From: Comamonadaceae bacterium CG_4_10_14_3_um_filter_60_75
GTDB lineage: Bacteria > Pseudomonadota > Gammaproteobacteria > Burkholderiales > Burkholderiaceae_C
Reading direction: 5' to 3'
Assembly (NCBI GenBank): GCA_002784245.1
Contig: PFKL01000164.1
Span: forward strand, 1 to 24,698
Length of the DNA stretch: 24,698 nucleotides
Position numbers and translations under genes: made by a program. Shown here in pieces: positions 1 through 6,511 of this stretch. Each line of letters starts with the position of its first letter. The stretch's first letter is position 1. Under the pieces are notes generated by a model. That model was not told where the DNA came from, did no database searches, and saw nothing but the letters and a program-made list of their open reading frames with translations.

Positions 1-800
1 TGCGCTCAGGTCTCGCGTTTGTGTTGGTCACGCTGTTGATGCGTTGGCGTCGGGAACACTTTGACTGGCGTGGCTGGCGCGCCGGGCTGTTGGTGGGCGC
101 GCTGTTTGCGCTGGAATACCTGTTTGTTGCCGAGGCCTTGCGCCACACCAGCGCCGGGCACACGGTGGTGTTTCTTTACACCTCGCCGATTTTTGCCGCC
201 ATTGGCTTGCATCTGAAGCTGCCCGCCGAGCGGCTGTCACTGACGCAGTGGGGCGGTGTGGCACTGGCGTTTGCCGGCGTGGCCTATGCTTTTTTGGGCG
301 CCGAGGTAGACAACAGCAAGCAGGTGTCGCTGTGGGGCGACTTGCTGGCGCTGGCCGGCGGTGCCGCCTGGGGTGCCACCACGGTGGCGATCCGCGCCAC
401 GATCCTGTCGACCACCGCGCCCAACCAGACGTTGCTCTACCAGCTCGGTGGGGCCTTTGTCGTGCTGCTGCCAGCAGCGGCGCTGATGGGGCAAATGGCT
501 TTCACGCCAACCCCGCTGGTCTGGGCCAGCCTGGCCTACCAGACGCTGTTCATGTCGTTTGCCAGCCTGCTGGCGTGGTTCTGGCTGCTACGCCACTACC
601 TGGCGTCGCGCCTGGGGGTGTTTACCTTTCTGACCCCGGTGCTGGGTGTGGTGCTGGGTGCGTTGCTCCTCGACGAACCGCTGGAATTACGCTTTGTTGT
701 CGGCGCCGCCGTGGTCTTGCTCGGTGTGCTCACCGTCAGCCTGCACAGTCAGATCAACACGTTATTGCGGCGCTTGCTGGCCCGCAAACTCCCAGTCTGA
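1..800 (+). CDS. EamA/DMT-family permease, 5' end cut by window edge
   Basis: Inner-membrane transporter of the drug/metabolite superfamily (EamA, about ten helices, two repeats of five); the substrate cannot be told from sequence. The reading frame is open to the left edge: codons before the first possible GTG at 21 continue without a stop and read like the end of helix 2 (RSGLAFV), so the true start lies outside the window. The visible part has regularly spaced hydrophobic helices, the first-repeat segment around ALRHTSAGHTVVFLYTSPIF, and near the C-terminus a typical EamA signature, GVVLGALLLDEPLE, followed by a last helix and a basic tail (RRLLARKLPV). It ends at a TGA at 798-800 and converges on the DUF3820 gene 47 bases on, with no obvious terminator between. 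Family call firm, function open. Confidence 0.88.
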   Translation, partial: RSGLAFVLVTLLMRWRREHFDWRGWRAGLLVGALFALEYLFVAEALRHTSAGHTVVFLYTSPIFAAIGLHLKLPAERLSLTQWGGVALAFAGVAYAFLGAEVDNSKQVSLWGDLLALAGGAAWGATTVAIRATILSTTAPNQTLLYQLGGAFVVLLPAAALMGQMAFTPTPLVWASLAYQTLFMSFASLLAWFWLLRHYLASRLGVFTFLTPVLGVVLGALLLDEPLELRFVVGAAVVLLGVLTVSLHSQINTLLRRLLARKLPV

Positions 801-847
801 GCGGCCAAACCCAGACAACGCGCGAGCTCGTCTGACTGAAATCCAAC

Positions 848-1063
848 CTACAAACAAGTGCGCAAGGGCTTGAGCAGATCGTTCAACCCGTTGTGGTCAA
901 TCTCGTTCATCAGCGCCAGCAGGCGGCCAATCTCTCCTTTGGGCACGCCCTCGCGGGCAAACCAGCGCAGGTAGTTGCCGGGCAAGTCGGCAATGAGGCA
1001 GCCCTTGTGTTTGCCAAAGGGCATGGTGCGCGTTACCAGCAATTGCAGGTCGTCGGGGTTCAT
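848..1063 (-). CDS. DUF3820 family small protein
   Basis: A 71-residue soluble protein. The core TMPFGKHKGCLIADLPGNYL followed by RWFAREGVPKGEIGRLL matches the DUF3820 family, whose members are short, have no established biochemical role and resemble a segment found at the end of some exonucleases. The start ATG (1061-1063) has an AAGG about 7 bases upstream. It lies 18 bases downstream of the yciH stop on the same strand, so the two probably share a transcript. No signal peptide or membrane segment is visible. Family assignment is from recognition of the conserved (M/L)PFGK-x-KG and DLP motifs; the function is unknown. Confidence 0.82.
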   Translation of the reverse strand: MNPDDLQLLVTRTMPFGKHKGCLIADLPGNYLRWFAREGVPKGEIGRLLALMNEIDHNGLNDLLKPLRTCL

Positions 1064-1081
1064 GCTTGTGCCTTGTTCCGT

Positions 1082-1444
1082 TTAGCCGCCAGCGCGCTTG
1101 GCCTTGTGGCCTTGCGCTTGCAGCAGCGCCATGACACGCGCACAGTGGTCGCCCTGCACTTCGATGACGCCGTCTTTGACCGTGCCGCCCGAGCCACAGG
1201 CGGTTTTGAGCTGCTTGCCCAGGGCGTTCAGCGCCGCATCGTCCAGCGCCAGGCCCTTGACCAACGTAACGCCTTTGCCAGCACGGCCCTTGGTCTCGCG
1301 CGACACGCGCACCAAGCCGTCGCCCACAGGCCGGGGCGCCGCCGCCTTGCACTGGCAGGCGGCCACCGGTTGGCGGCAATCAGGGCACATGCGGCCGCTG
1401 TCGGTACTGTAGACCAGGCCGCTGCTGAGCAGTTTTGATTTCAT
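1082..1444 (-). CDS. yciH: SUI1/eIF1-family protein YciH
   Basis: Bacterial homologue of eukaryotic translation factor eIF1 (SUI1 fold), thought to act at the ribosome in start-site discrimination, though its physiological role is not settled. The 120-residue protein begins with a typical YciH head, LVYSTDSGRMCPDC, where CPDC and CQC (about residues 20-32) form a small cysteine cluster that may bind a metal. The SUI1 domain follows (about residues 45-118), with the hallmark GKGVTLVKGL, the ACGSGGTVKDGVIEVQGDH segment and the LQAQGHKAKRAGG tail. Length is normal. The ATG at 1444 is preceded by an AT-rich repeat that must hold its promoter; the gene diverges from the small plus-strand gene at 1544 and leads into the DUF3820 gene. 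Confidence 0.92.
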   Translation of the reverse strand: MKSKLLSSGLVYSTDSGRMCPDCRQPVAACQCKAAAPRPVGDGLVRVSRETKGRAGKGVTLVKGLALDDAALNALGKQLKTACGSGGTVKDGVIEVQGDHCARVMALLQAQGHKAKRAGG

Positions 1445-1459
1445 GATTCTGTGACTTGA

Positions 1460-1510
1460 TTACTATTTTAATGATAGCTGCTTGCGCTTGATTTTTCAGG
1501 GTGATGTGCC
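1460..1510. repeat. AT-rich dispersed repeat, copy A1
   Basis: The 15-base core TAGCTGCTTGCGCTT at 1475-1489 is identical to the core at 2899-2913, and similarity continues into the flanks (ACTAT before it; ATTT-T--AGGG after it). It lies between the divergent genes yciH and the 75-residue gene, so their promoters overlap it. From memory, sequences of this kind recur between genes in Comamonadaceae genomes; the window itself shows only two copies. Boundaries are approximate. Confidence 0.6.
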
Positions 1511-1543
1511 AAAATGGCCCGCAAGTTTAAAAAGGAATGCGAC

Positions 1544-1771
1544 ATGTCACGTCCAAGCGTTTGGGCACCGAAAGTGCTGGGGCTGATCAAAGGCGGCAAC
1601 AGCACCGCCGCCATCGCGCAGATCAAGGTCGCGCCCACGGTGAAAGATTTGCAGGATTTGCGCAAACTGCTCACCAGCGCGCGGCTGTTGCAGGCGCACC
1701 CCAACGTCGACGCTGCCACCACCGACATGATCGCCGCGCTGTCGGCACCGCGCCTGCACCGTTCGCCCTGA
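1544..1771 (+). CDS. small protein of unknown function (75 aa)
   Basis: I do not recognise a named family. An ATG at 1514 is possible, but the ATG at 1544 is preferred because it has AAAAAGGA about 8 bases upstream, while the 1514 start has none. The 75-residue product begins MSRPSVWAPKVLGLIKGGNS and continues with alternating basic and hydrophobic residues suggesting two or three short helices (AAIAQIKVAPTVKDLQDLRKL, then LLQAHPNVDAATTDMIAALS), ending APRLHRSP. It has no cysteines, signal peptide or membrane segment and is mildly basic. Coding character looks genuine (high third-position GC, clear ribosome site). It is the only complete plus-strand gene in the left part and converges on nagZ 13 bases later. 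It could be a small nucleic-acid or protein-binding factor; that is speculation. Confidence 0.7.
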   Translation: MSRPSVWAPKVLGLIKGGNSTAAIAQIKVAPTVKDLQDLRKLLTSARLLQAHPNVDAATTDMIAALSAPRLHRSP

Positions 1772-1784
1772 GAAAGCACGGCCT

Positions 1785-2867
1785 TTACGGTAGCAAGTCC
1801 AGCGCCTGCATGTACTGCGGCTGCACCATCAGCGCGTCCCACGGCGTGGCCGCAGCTTTGGGCAGCAAGTCCAGACGACGTTGTTCACTGGCCTCCAGTG
1901 GTTGCCATTGGCCTTTGAGCTGGGCCTCGGTCAAGCCGTCGATCAGCGCATCCACCCCGGCCCCGTCGCCCAGCGACTGGTTGCACAGCAGCACCAGGTC
2001 GCAACCGGCGTTCAGCGCCGCCACTGCCGCCTGCGTGGTGCTGACCGGCTGGCCATCCAACACGCGGGCAGCGGCCATGGATAAATCGTCGCTGAACACG
2101 GCGCCAGCAAAGCGCAGTTGGCAGCGCAGGACATCAATCAGCCAGCGCTGCGAAAAACACGCAGCCCTTGAGTCGACCTTGGGGTAGATCACGTGCGCTG
2201 GCATGACGCCAGCCAGCGCTGTGCCCAACCAGCGGTACGGCGCCGCGTCGTCGGCGAGGATGGCTTTCAGGCTGCGCTTGTCCACCGGAATGTCGGTGTG
2301 TGAATCAGCCCTGACAAACCCGTGCCCCGGAAAGTGTTTACCGCAGTTGGCCATGCCGCTTTGCAGCAAACCGTGCATCAGGCTCTTGGCCAGCACGCTG
2401 ACGACGCGCGCGTCGGCCGCAAAAGCGCGGTCGCCGATGACACTGCTTTCGCCCCAGTCCAGGTCCAACACCGGGGTAAAGCTCAAGTCGACACCACAGG
2501 CGCGCAGCTCGGCCCCCAGCACGTAGCCGCAGGCGGTGGCCGCAGCGCTGGCCTGCAGCGCACCCTCGCCAGCCATGCCCTTGCCGTCGTGCTGCCACAG
2601 CGCACCCAGCGCGCGCATCGGCGGCAAGTGGGTAAAGCCGTCGGTCTTGAAGCGCTGCACGCGCCCGCCTTCGTGGTCGACCGCAATCAGCAAGCCGGGC
2701 CGCAGCCTCTTGATGCTGCGACACAGCGCGGTGAGTTGCGCGCGGTCGGTGAAGTTGCGGGCAAACAAAATCAGCCCGCCCACCAAAGGGTGCTGTAAGC
2801 GCTTTTTGTCGACTTTGGTCAGCTTGGTTGTGGCAATGTCAATGATCAGGGGGGCGTGTTGAGACAT
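1785..2867 (-). CDS. nagZ: beta-N-acetylhexosaminidase NagZ
   Basis: Cytoplasmic glycoside hydrolase family 3 enzyme that removes N-acetylglucosamine from 1,6-anhydro-muropeptides during peptidoglycan recycling; in bacteria with inducible AmpC its product influences beta-lactamase induction. The 360-residue protein is a single TIM-barrel domain. Visible signatures are VDHEGGRVQRF (about residues 63-73), KHFPGHGFVRADSHTDIP (177-194) containing the catalytic His-Asp dyad of the mobile loop (His190), and FSDDLSM (258-264) with the nucleophile Asp at about 260. The start ATG has AAAGG 7 bases upstream. It is slightly longer than usual (about 340). It is the last gene of the long minus-strand series, 58 bases after acpS, with a dispersed repeat in that gap. 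Confidence 0.95.
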   Translation of the reverse strand: MSQHAPLIIDIATTKLTKVDKKRLQHPLVGGLILFARNFTDRAQLTALCRSIKRLRPGLLIAVDHEGGRVQRFKTDGFTHLPPMRALGALWQHDGKGMAGEGALQASAAATACGYVLGAELRACGVDLSFTPVLDLDWGESSVIGDRAFAADARVVSVLAKSLMHGLLQSGMANCGKHFPGHGFVRADSHTDIPVDKRSLKAILADDAAPYRWLGTALAGVMPAHVIYPKVDSRAACFSQRWLIDVLRCQLRFAGAVFSDDLSMAAARVLDGQPVSTTQAAVAALNAGCDLVLLCNQSLGDGAGVDALIDGLTEAQLKGQWQPLEASEQRRLDLLPKAAATPWDALMVQPQYMQALDLLP

Positions 2868-2884
2868 GAGAAACCTTTGTTAAA

Positions 2885-2940
2885 CACTATGATTTATATA
2901 GCTGCTTGCGCTTTATTTATAAGGGCTAGAGGTCATTTTT
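2885..2940. repeat. AT-rich dispersed repeat, copy A2
   Basis: Second copy of the repeat, with the identical core TAGCTGCTTGCGCTT at 2899-2913, followed by TATTTATAAGGGCTAGAGG. The segment AAGGGCTAGAGGTCATTTTT runs into the 3' end of acpS on the other strand, so the acpS stop codon (CTA at 2926-2928, read as TAG) and its last few codons lie inside repeat-like sequence. Boundaries are approximate, since only two copies can be compared here. Confidence 0.6.
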
Positions 2941-3333
2941 ATCAATAACTTCGACAACGCAAAAACTGGCTGCGTAATCACTCTCGTCGGTGACACTGAG
3001 ATGGGCGCTCAAGTGTTTGGCTTCAAACCAGTCTTTCAGCGCGCCGTGCAGCACGATCACTGGCTGGCCGCTGGGCAGCTTGCCCACCTCGCAGGCGCGC
3101 CAGGTCATCGGCAGGCGCAGCCCCAAGCCAATGGCTTTGCTGAAAGCCTCTTTGGCGCTGAAGCGTGTGGCCAGGTAACGCACGCCGCGCTCGGGCCAGC
3201 GTTGGCTGCGCGTGTGCCAGGTGGCCAGCTCGCCGTCGCTCAGGATTTTTTGCGCAAAGCGCTCGCCGTGCCGCGCCAGGCTGGCGCGAATACGCCGCAC
3301 GTCGCAGATGTCGGTGCCAATGCCGTAGATCAT
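2926..3333 (-). CDS. acpS: holo-[acyl-carrier-protein] synthase AcpS
   Basis: Transfers the 4'-phosphopantetheine group of coenzyme A to the conserved serine of ACP, turning apo-ACP (acpP at 17226-17465) into the working carrier. The 135-residue protein has the family's two magnesium-binding motifs: GIGTDICDVRRI near the N-terminus (Asp8) and RFSAKEAFSKAIG (Glu62). Length is close to the usual 120-140. Its ATG follows the pdxJ stop directly (TAAATG), so the two genes are very likely translationally coupled. The final residues (about KNDL and the TAG) are encoded by repeat-like DNA and extend past the usual family end, but the catalytic part is complete. Confidence 0.94.
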   Translation of the reverse strand: MIYGIGTDICDVRRIRASLARHGERFAQKILSDGELATWHTRSQRWPERGVRYLATRFSAKEAFSKAIGLGLRLPMTWRACEVGKLPSGQPVIVLHGALKDWFEAKHLSAHLSVTDESDYAASFCVVEVIDKNDL

Positions 3334-4122
3334 TTAACCCACATACGGCAAATGGCCACCGAGCGAAATGCAGCGCAGGTAGTCTTGGACAGTTGCCGCG
3401 TAGCCCAATTCGAGTGCGTCGGCAATCAGCGCGTGGCCAATCGACACTTCGCTCACCGCCGGCACCTGCGCGATGAACGCTGTCAGGTTGTCGCGGTTCA
3501 GGTCGTGCCCGGCGTTGATCTGCAGACCCGCGTCCAGCGCCGCCTGCGCCGCTTGGGCAAAGCGCGCCAGCTGATGTGGCTGGTCTGGCGTGCCCCAGGC
3601 AGCGGCGTAGGGTTCGGTGTACAGCTCAACCCGGTCGGCACCCACCGCTTTGGCCGCAGCCATGGGCGCGGGCTCGGCATCCATGAACAGGCTGACGCGC
3701 AAGCCCCAGGCGTGCACCTGGTCGATCAAGGGTTTCAGCCGCGCCGCATCCGCCGGAAAACTCCAACCATGATCGCTGGTGAACTGGCCCTCGGAATCGG
3801 GCACAAACGTCACCTGATGCACCGGCAGCTTGGCCGCCACCAACTGGCCCACCACGTCCAGCAGGTTGTGAAACGGGTTGCCCTCGATGTTGAATTCACG
3901 ATCGGGCCAGGCCTGCAGTAGCGAGGCCAGCTCGGTCACATCGCGACCACGAATATGCCGCTCGTCTGGGCGTGGATGCACGGTGATGCCGTGCGCACCG
4001 GCCTGCAGACACAGCGTGGCTGCGCGCGTCAGGCTTGGAATGCCCAGGTGGCGCGTGTTGCGGATGGTGGCCACCTTGTTGAGGTTGACCGACAAGGCGG
4101 TGCTGGGGTTCGTCAGGTTCAC
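3334..4122 (-). CDS. pdxJ: pyridoxine 5'-phosphate synthase PdxJ
   Basis: Condenses 3-amino-1-hydroxyacetone phosphate with 1-deoxy-D-xylulose 5-phosphate to give pyridoxine 5'-phosphate, the last ring-forming step of DXP-dependent vitamin B6 synthesis. The 262-residue TIM barrel shows the family signatures ALSVNLNKVATIRNTR at the N-terminus, HGITVHPRPDERHIRGRD (about 45-62), FNIEGNPF and the C-terminal segment EVSIGHALIADALELGY. The frame is open to an ATG at 4173, but that start would add 17 atypical residues reaching into recO. The GTG at 4122 has TTTTTTGGAG about 8 bases upstream and gives the normal N-terminus, so it is used here. recO ends 47 bases upstream and acpS starts directly after the stop. 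Confidence 0.94.
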   Translation of the reverse strand: MNLTNPSTALSVNLNKVATIRNTRHLGIPSLTRAATLCLQAGAHGITVHPRPDERHIRGRDVTELASLLQAWPDREFNIEGNPFHNLLDVVGQLVAAKLPVHQVTFVPDSEGQFTSDHGWSFPADAARLKPLIDQVHAWGLRVSLFMDAEPAPMAAAKAVGADRVELYTEPYAAAWGTPDQPHQLARFAQAAQAALDAGLQINAGHDLNRDNLTAFIAQVPAVSEVSIGHALIADALELGYAATVQDYLRCISLGGHLPYVG

Positions 4123-4169
4123 GATGGCGCTCCAAAAAATCGGCAAACAGCGAGGTCGCACCCGTTGTT

Positions 4170-4919
4170 TCACATGTTTTGCAGGTCAATCATGACCTGG
4201 CGGGTGCGCAGCGCGCTGACCCCGCAATGGTAATTGAGCAGCGTGCGCAGCTGCGGCTTGAGCTCGGCGGCGGCTGTGGCGCAGGCGCGCAGGACGTCGG
4301 TGAACACCTCACGTCCCCCCAACACCTCTTGGAGCGCCATCCACTTCGCTCCGCTTAACGTAGCACGATCGGCAGCGTTTGCAAGGCGCAAGCCGCCTTC
4401 TGGCACCAGGCTGTAGCGCGCATCGGGGTGCAAGGCCAAAAGCGTCATGGTCTGGGCATCAAGCTGCGGCAGCAGGCCGATCTCGCGCAGCAGCAGCAAT
4501 TCAAACGCACGCAAGGCCGACTCGAGCACCTCACCGTGCTCGCTGGCAATCACCTGAACCACGCTGGCATACAGGTCAAACAGGCGTGGGTGCGGGTCTT
4601 CGCGCGCCAGCAGGTTCAACAGCAACTCGTTGAGGTAGTAGCCTGACATCAGCGCCTCACCCGTGGGCATGACGTGGCCGCCTTGCCATTCAGCAGCTTT
4701 GAGGGTTTTGATTTCGCCATCGCCACCAAAGGCCAGGTGCAGCGGTTGCAGCGGCAACAAGATGGGGCGAAAACTGGAGCTGGGCCGCTTGACGCCCTTG
4801 GCCACCAGTGCGATGCGACCGTGGTGGCGGGTGAATACCTCCAGAATCAGGCTCGACTCGCTCCAGTCGTAGCGGTGTAGCACATACGCTGGCTCAGCAG
4901 AAATACGGTGCGTGGCCAC
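4170..4919 (-). CDS. recO: DNA repair protein RecO
   Basis: Recombination mediator that works with RecR (and RecF) to load RecA onto single-stranded DNA coated by SSB and anneals complementary strands. The 249-residue protein has the N-terminal OB-fold (about 1-85; AYVLHRYDWSESSLILEVFT, then GRIALVAKGVKRPSS) and a helical C-terminal domain starting around GYYLNELLLNLLAREDPHP. No zinc-type cysteine cluster is seen in the C-terminal half, as in many proteobacterial RecO proteins. The start is GTG at 4919 with a weak ribosome site, 12 bases after the DUF3297 stop. In many Burkholderiales recO directly follows era; here two genes and a non-coding stretch separate them. Confidence 0.93.
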   Translation of the reverse strand: MATHRISAEPAYVLHRYDWSESSLILEVFTRHHGRIALVAKGVKRPSSSFRPILLPLQPLHLAFGGDGEIKTLKAAEWQGGHVMPTGEALMSGYYLNELLLNLLAREDPHPRLFDLYASVVQVIASEHGEVLESALRAFELLLLREIGLLPQLDAQTMTLLALHPDARYSLVPEGGLRLANAADRATLSGAKWMALQEVLGGREVFTDVLRACATAAAELKPQLRTLLNYHCGVSALRTRQVMIDLQNM

Positions 4920-4931
4920 GGTTGCCAGGCA

Positions 4932-5189
4932 TCACTTGTAAAACGCTTCGACCTTGCCTTTTAACTTGATCAAGAGCGGGTTGCCCTTGCGGTCGCGCGT
5001 CTTGCCGGCAGGCACTTTGACCCAGCCTTCGCTGATGCAGTATTCCTCGACGTTGGTGAGTTCCTTGCCGTTGAAATGGATGCCAATGTCGCGCTCGAAC
5101 ACGGCAGCCACATGGTGGGGGCTGCGCGGGTCAGTCGACAGACGGTCGGGCAATGCGGGAGCCGCGGGGGTTTGCGTGGTGTCAGTCAT
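4932..5189 (-). CDS. DUF3297 family protein
   Basis: An 85-residue soluble protein of a small, widespread proteobacterial family with no known function. It has a Pro/Thr-rich flexible head (MTDTTQTPAAPALPDRLS), then the family core: DPRSPHHVAAVFERDIGI, HFNGKELTNVEEYCISEGW and KTRDRKGNPLLIKLKGKVE, ending in FYK. The length fits the family. The ATG at 5189 has no convincing ribosome site. It precedes recO by 12 bases and probably shares its transcript. The region upstream is non-coding for about 400 bases, so a promoter for DUF3297-recO is expected there. Family assignment is by recognition of the NVEEYC and DRKGNPL motifs. Confidence 0.85.
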   Translation of the reverse strand: MTDTTQTPAAPALPDRLSTDPRSPHHVAAVFERDIGIHFNGKELTNVEEYCISEGWVKVPAGKTRDRKGNPLLIKLKGKVEAFYK

Positions 5190-5588
5190 CAGAGGATATT
5201 TTGAGAAATGGGTTCAGTTGCGGATTTTCGTGCATTTGACAAGCCCGAACTCATCGGTAAAGGAATCAAACTGATGCGCCATGACGGGAACCAAGGCTTC
5301 GGGTCAAACCCGGCACGGCGACTGAATGATTGAGTGGCAAACCATTCGCGCCGAGCACAATCACTGTGCAGCAAACCTCCTCGGTATCCGGCCATTCATG
5401 AATTCCCCTGTCAGCCCACCCACAGCTTTGTCGAATCCGTCGGGCGATGCGCTTTGCGCAGGTCAAGGAGGAGGCCGCAGGCCGGGGGACACGTAGCAAA
5501 GCGCACCACCCGGCTGATTCAGCAAGAACCGTGTACCGGCTTCGACCCAACATCTCTCCCACACGACTGGGACTCGTCCTCCAGCAGT
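5190..5588. other. 399-base stretch without a recognisable gene
   Basis: No open frame here resembles a protein I know; the longest (5266-5652, minus strand) runs across the acyltransferase end and the palindrome and has unusual composition (many Arg, Cys, Trp, Ser). Two items stand out. One is the 98-base imperfect palindrome at 5428-5525. The other is a 22-codon minus-strand frame at 5214-5282 (begins MAHQFDSFTDEFG, ends CTKIRN), 24 bases before the DUF3297 start, which could be a leader peptide or chance. A -35-like TTGTCA lies within that frame on the minus strand but without a good -10. Otherwise nothing is seen. Confidence 0.6.
5428..5525. repeat. 98-base imperfect palindrome (REP/MITE-like candidate)
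   Basis: Two 30-base arms, 5428-5457 and 5496-5525, are inverted copies matching at 24 of 30 positions. The innermost 10 bases are perfect (TGCGCTTTGC and GCAAAGCGCA). The 38-base centre is purine-rich and holds a smaller inverted repeat, GGCC-GCA-GGCC (5473-5483), just after AAGGAGGAGG. It lies 63 bases beyond the 3' end of the acyltransferase gene and could fold into a large cruciform or, in RNA, into a long hairpin ending that transcript. I believe similar GC-rich elements recur in Comamonadaceae genomes, but only one copy is in this window. Confidence 0.65.
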
Positions 5589-6332
5589 TCAGGCAAATTG
5601 CAAGCCAGTCGGATTCAAACGGGTCTGGATTTTGCCGAGCAACGCGCGGCAATCGACCTTCAGGTTGTCCAGCAACGCACTACGGCTGATGAAGTACGGT
5701 ACGCGGGTCCCGCGGTGCGCCACAGGCTGCCCTACCTGCTCAAAATGAATGCCAAAGCGGCGCAACTGGCGCGCCAGGCGCGGCTCCATCATGGCGAACA
5801 CGCCGTCAAGGCCTTGGTTCAGGCCCATGGCGGTGATGGCCAGATACAGCCCCAGTGCCACCGAAGGAAAGAGCTTGCGGGTGTCGTCACTGTCAGATTC
5901 AGCGTCGCGGCGCCGCTCTTGCGCCGGGCACGCAACCGTGCGACGCCGGCGAAACTCACCGGCGATGGCCAGCCGCGAGATTTCACCGTAGCGCTTGCGA
6001 CCAGTGCCCGCTGCGGCGTCAAAGGTCCAGTCAAGCGATTGGCCACACACTTTCTCGAATGGAAATCGTTGATTGGGCGTGCTTTGGTCAGCCAAAATCA
6101 GGCGTACACAGCCCACATAAGATTGGCTGCCCTTGTGACGCAAAAGACAATGGATGGCACTGTGGTCGAACTCGTCATGTTCGAGATGGTCGTCCCGGCG
6201 CTGCTCGAAACCCAGCTCCTCGCAATACACCTGATGGCGGATGCGAAACACCTTGTCGAGCATGTGTTCCTGGTCGGCAGGAACAATATCAAAGTGGCTT
6301 TGGAAAAGCTCAGCAAGGGGTGAATCGGTCAT
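5589..6332 (-). CDS. PEP-CTERM/exosortase system-associated acyltransferase
   Basis: A 247-residue protein of the GNAT-like fold whose N-terminal half is related to acyl-homoserine-lactone synthases. Family members are normally encoded near exosortase/PEP-CTERM and exopolysaccharide genes; no substrate is established. Visible features: FDIVPADQEHMLDKVFRIRH then QVYCEELGFE (about 14-43), a Cys-containing strand (YVGCVRLIL, 72-80), YGEISRLAI before a basic stretch (115-131), LGLYLAITAMG (160-170) and the strongly conserved AMMEPRLARQLRRFGIHFEQ (180-199) with VPYFI (211-215). The length is normal and the frame unbroken, so it appears functional. No clear ribosome site precedes the ATG. It stands 179 bases after era with no exosortase, PEP-CTERM protein or polysaccharide gene in the window, so it is an orphan locally. 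N-acyl amino acid synthase is an alternative description of the same fold. Confidence 0.82.
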   Translation of the reverse strand: MTDSPLAELFQSHFDIVPADQEHMLDKVFRIRHQVYCEELGFEQRRDDHLEHDEFDHSAIHCLLRHKGSQSYVGCVRLILADQSTPNQRFPFEKVCGQSLDWTFDAAAGTGRKRYGEISRLAIAGEFRRRRTVACPAQERRRDAESDSDDTRKLFPSVALGLYLAITAMGLNQGLDGVFAMMEPRLARQLRRFGIHFEQVGQPVAHRGTRVPYFISRSALLDNLKVDCRALLGKIQTRLNPTGLQFA

Positions 6333-6511
6333 GGAGGTCGTGGGTTAGAAGCTCAAAACAACGGGGCTGCCTGCACACTGCAGGCCGGGCTTCACCTCAA
6401 TCCAACGCGCCTCTGTGCTGCAATGGAACAAGTGTAAAAGACAAACGCGGCATCAACGTCTGGCAAGTTGTAAGCGTAAGTTACAGTTGCAAGGCGCGAA
6501 ACGCCAAAAAT

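Noticed and set aside
4123..4173. Longer PdxJ start at the ATG ending at 4173
   Set aside because: It adds 17 atypical residues overlapping recO, while the GTG at 4122 has a well-placed GGAG and yields the family N-terminus.
5266..5652. 128-codon minus-strand frame in the era-recO gap
   Set aside because: It overlaps the acyltransferase 3' end in another frame, runs through the palindrome and has Arg/Ser/Cys/Trp-rich noise composition.
5334..6323. 329-codon plus-strand open frame over the acyltransferase
   Set aside because: The minus-strand frame has clear family motifs throughout; the plus-strand product has low-complexity shadow composition.
6440..6500. Possible sigma-54 promoter for the acyltransferase (GG/GC spacing motifs)
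   Set aside because: The only GG-N10-GC match is on the plus strand and points away from the gene; the minus-strand TTGGC...TTGCA has the wrong spacing.
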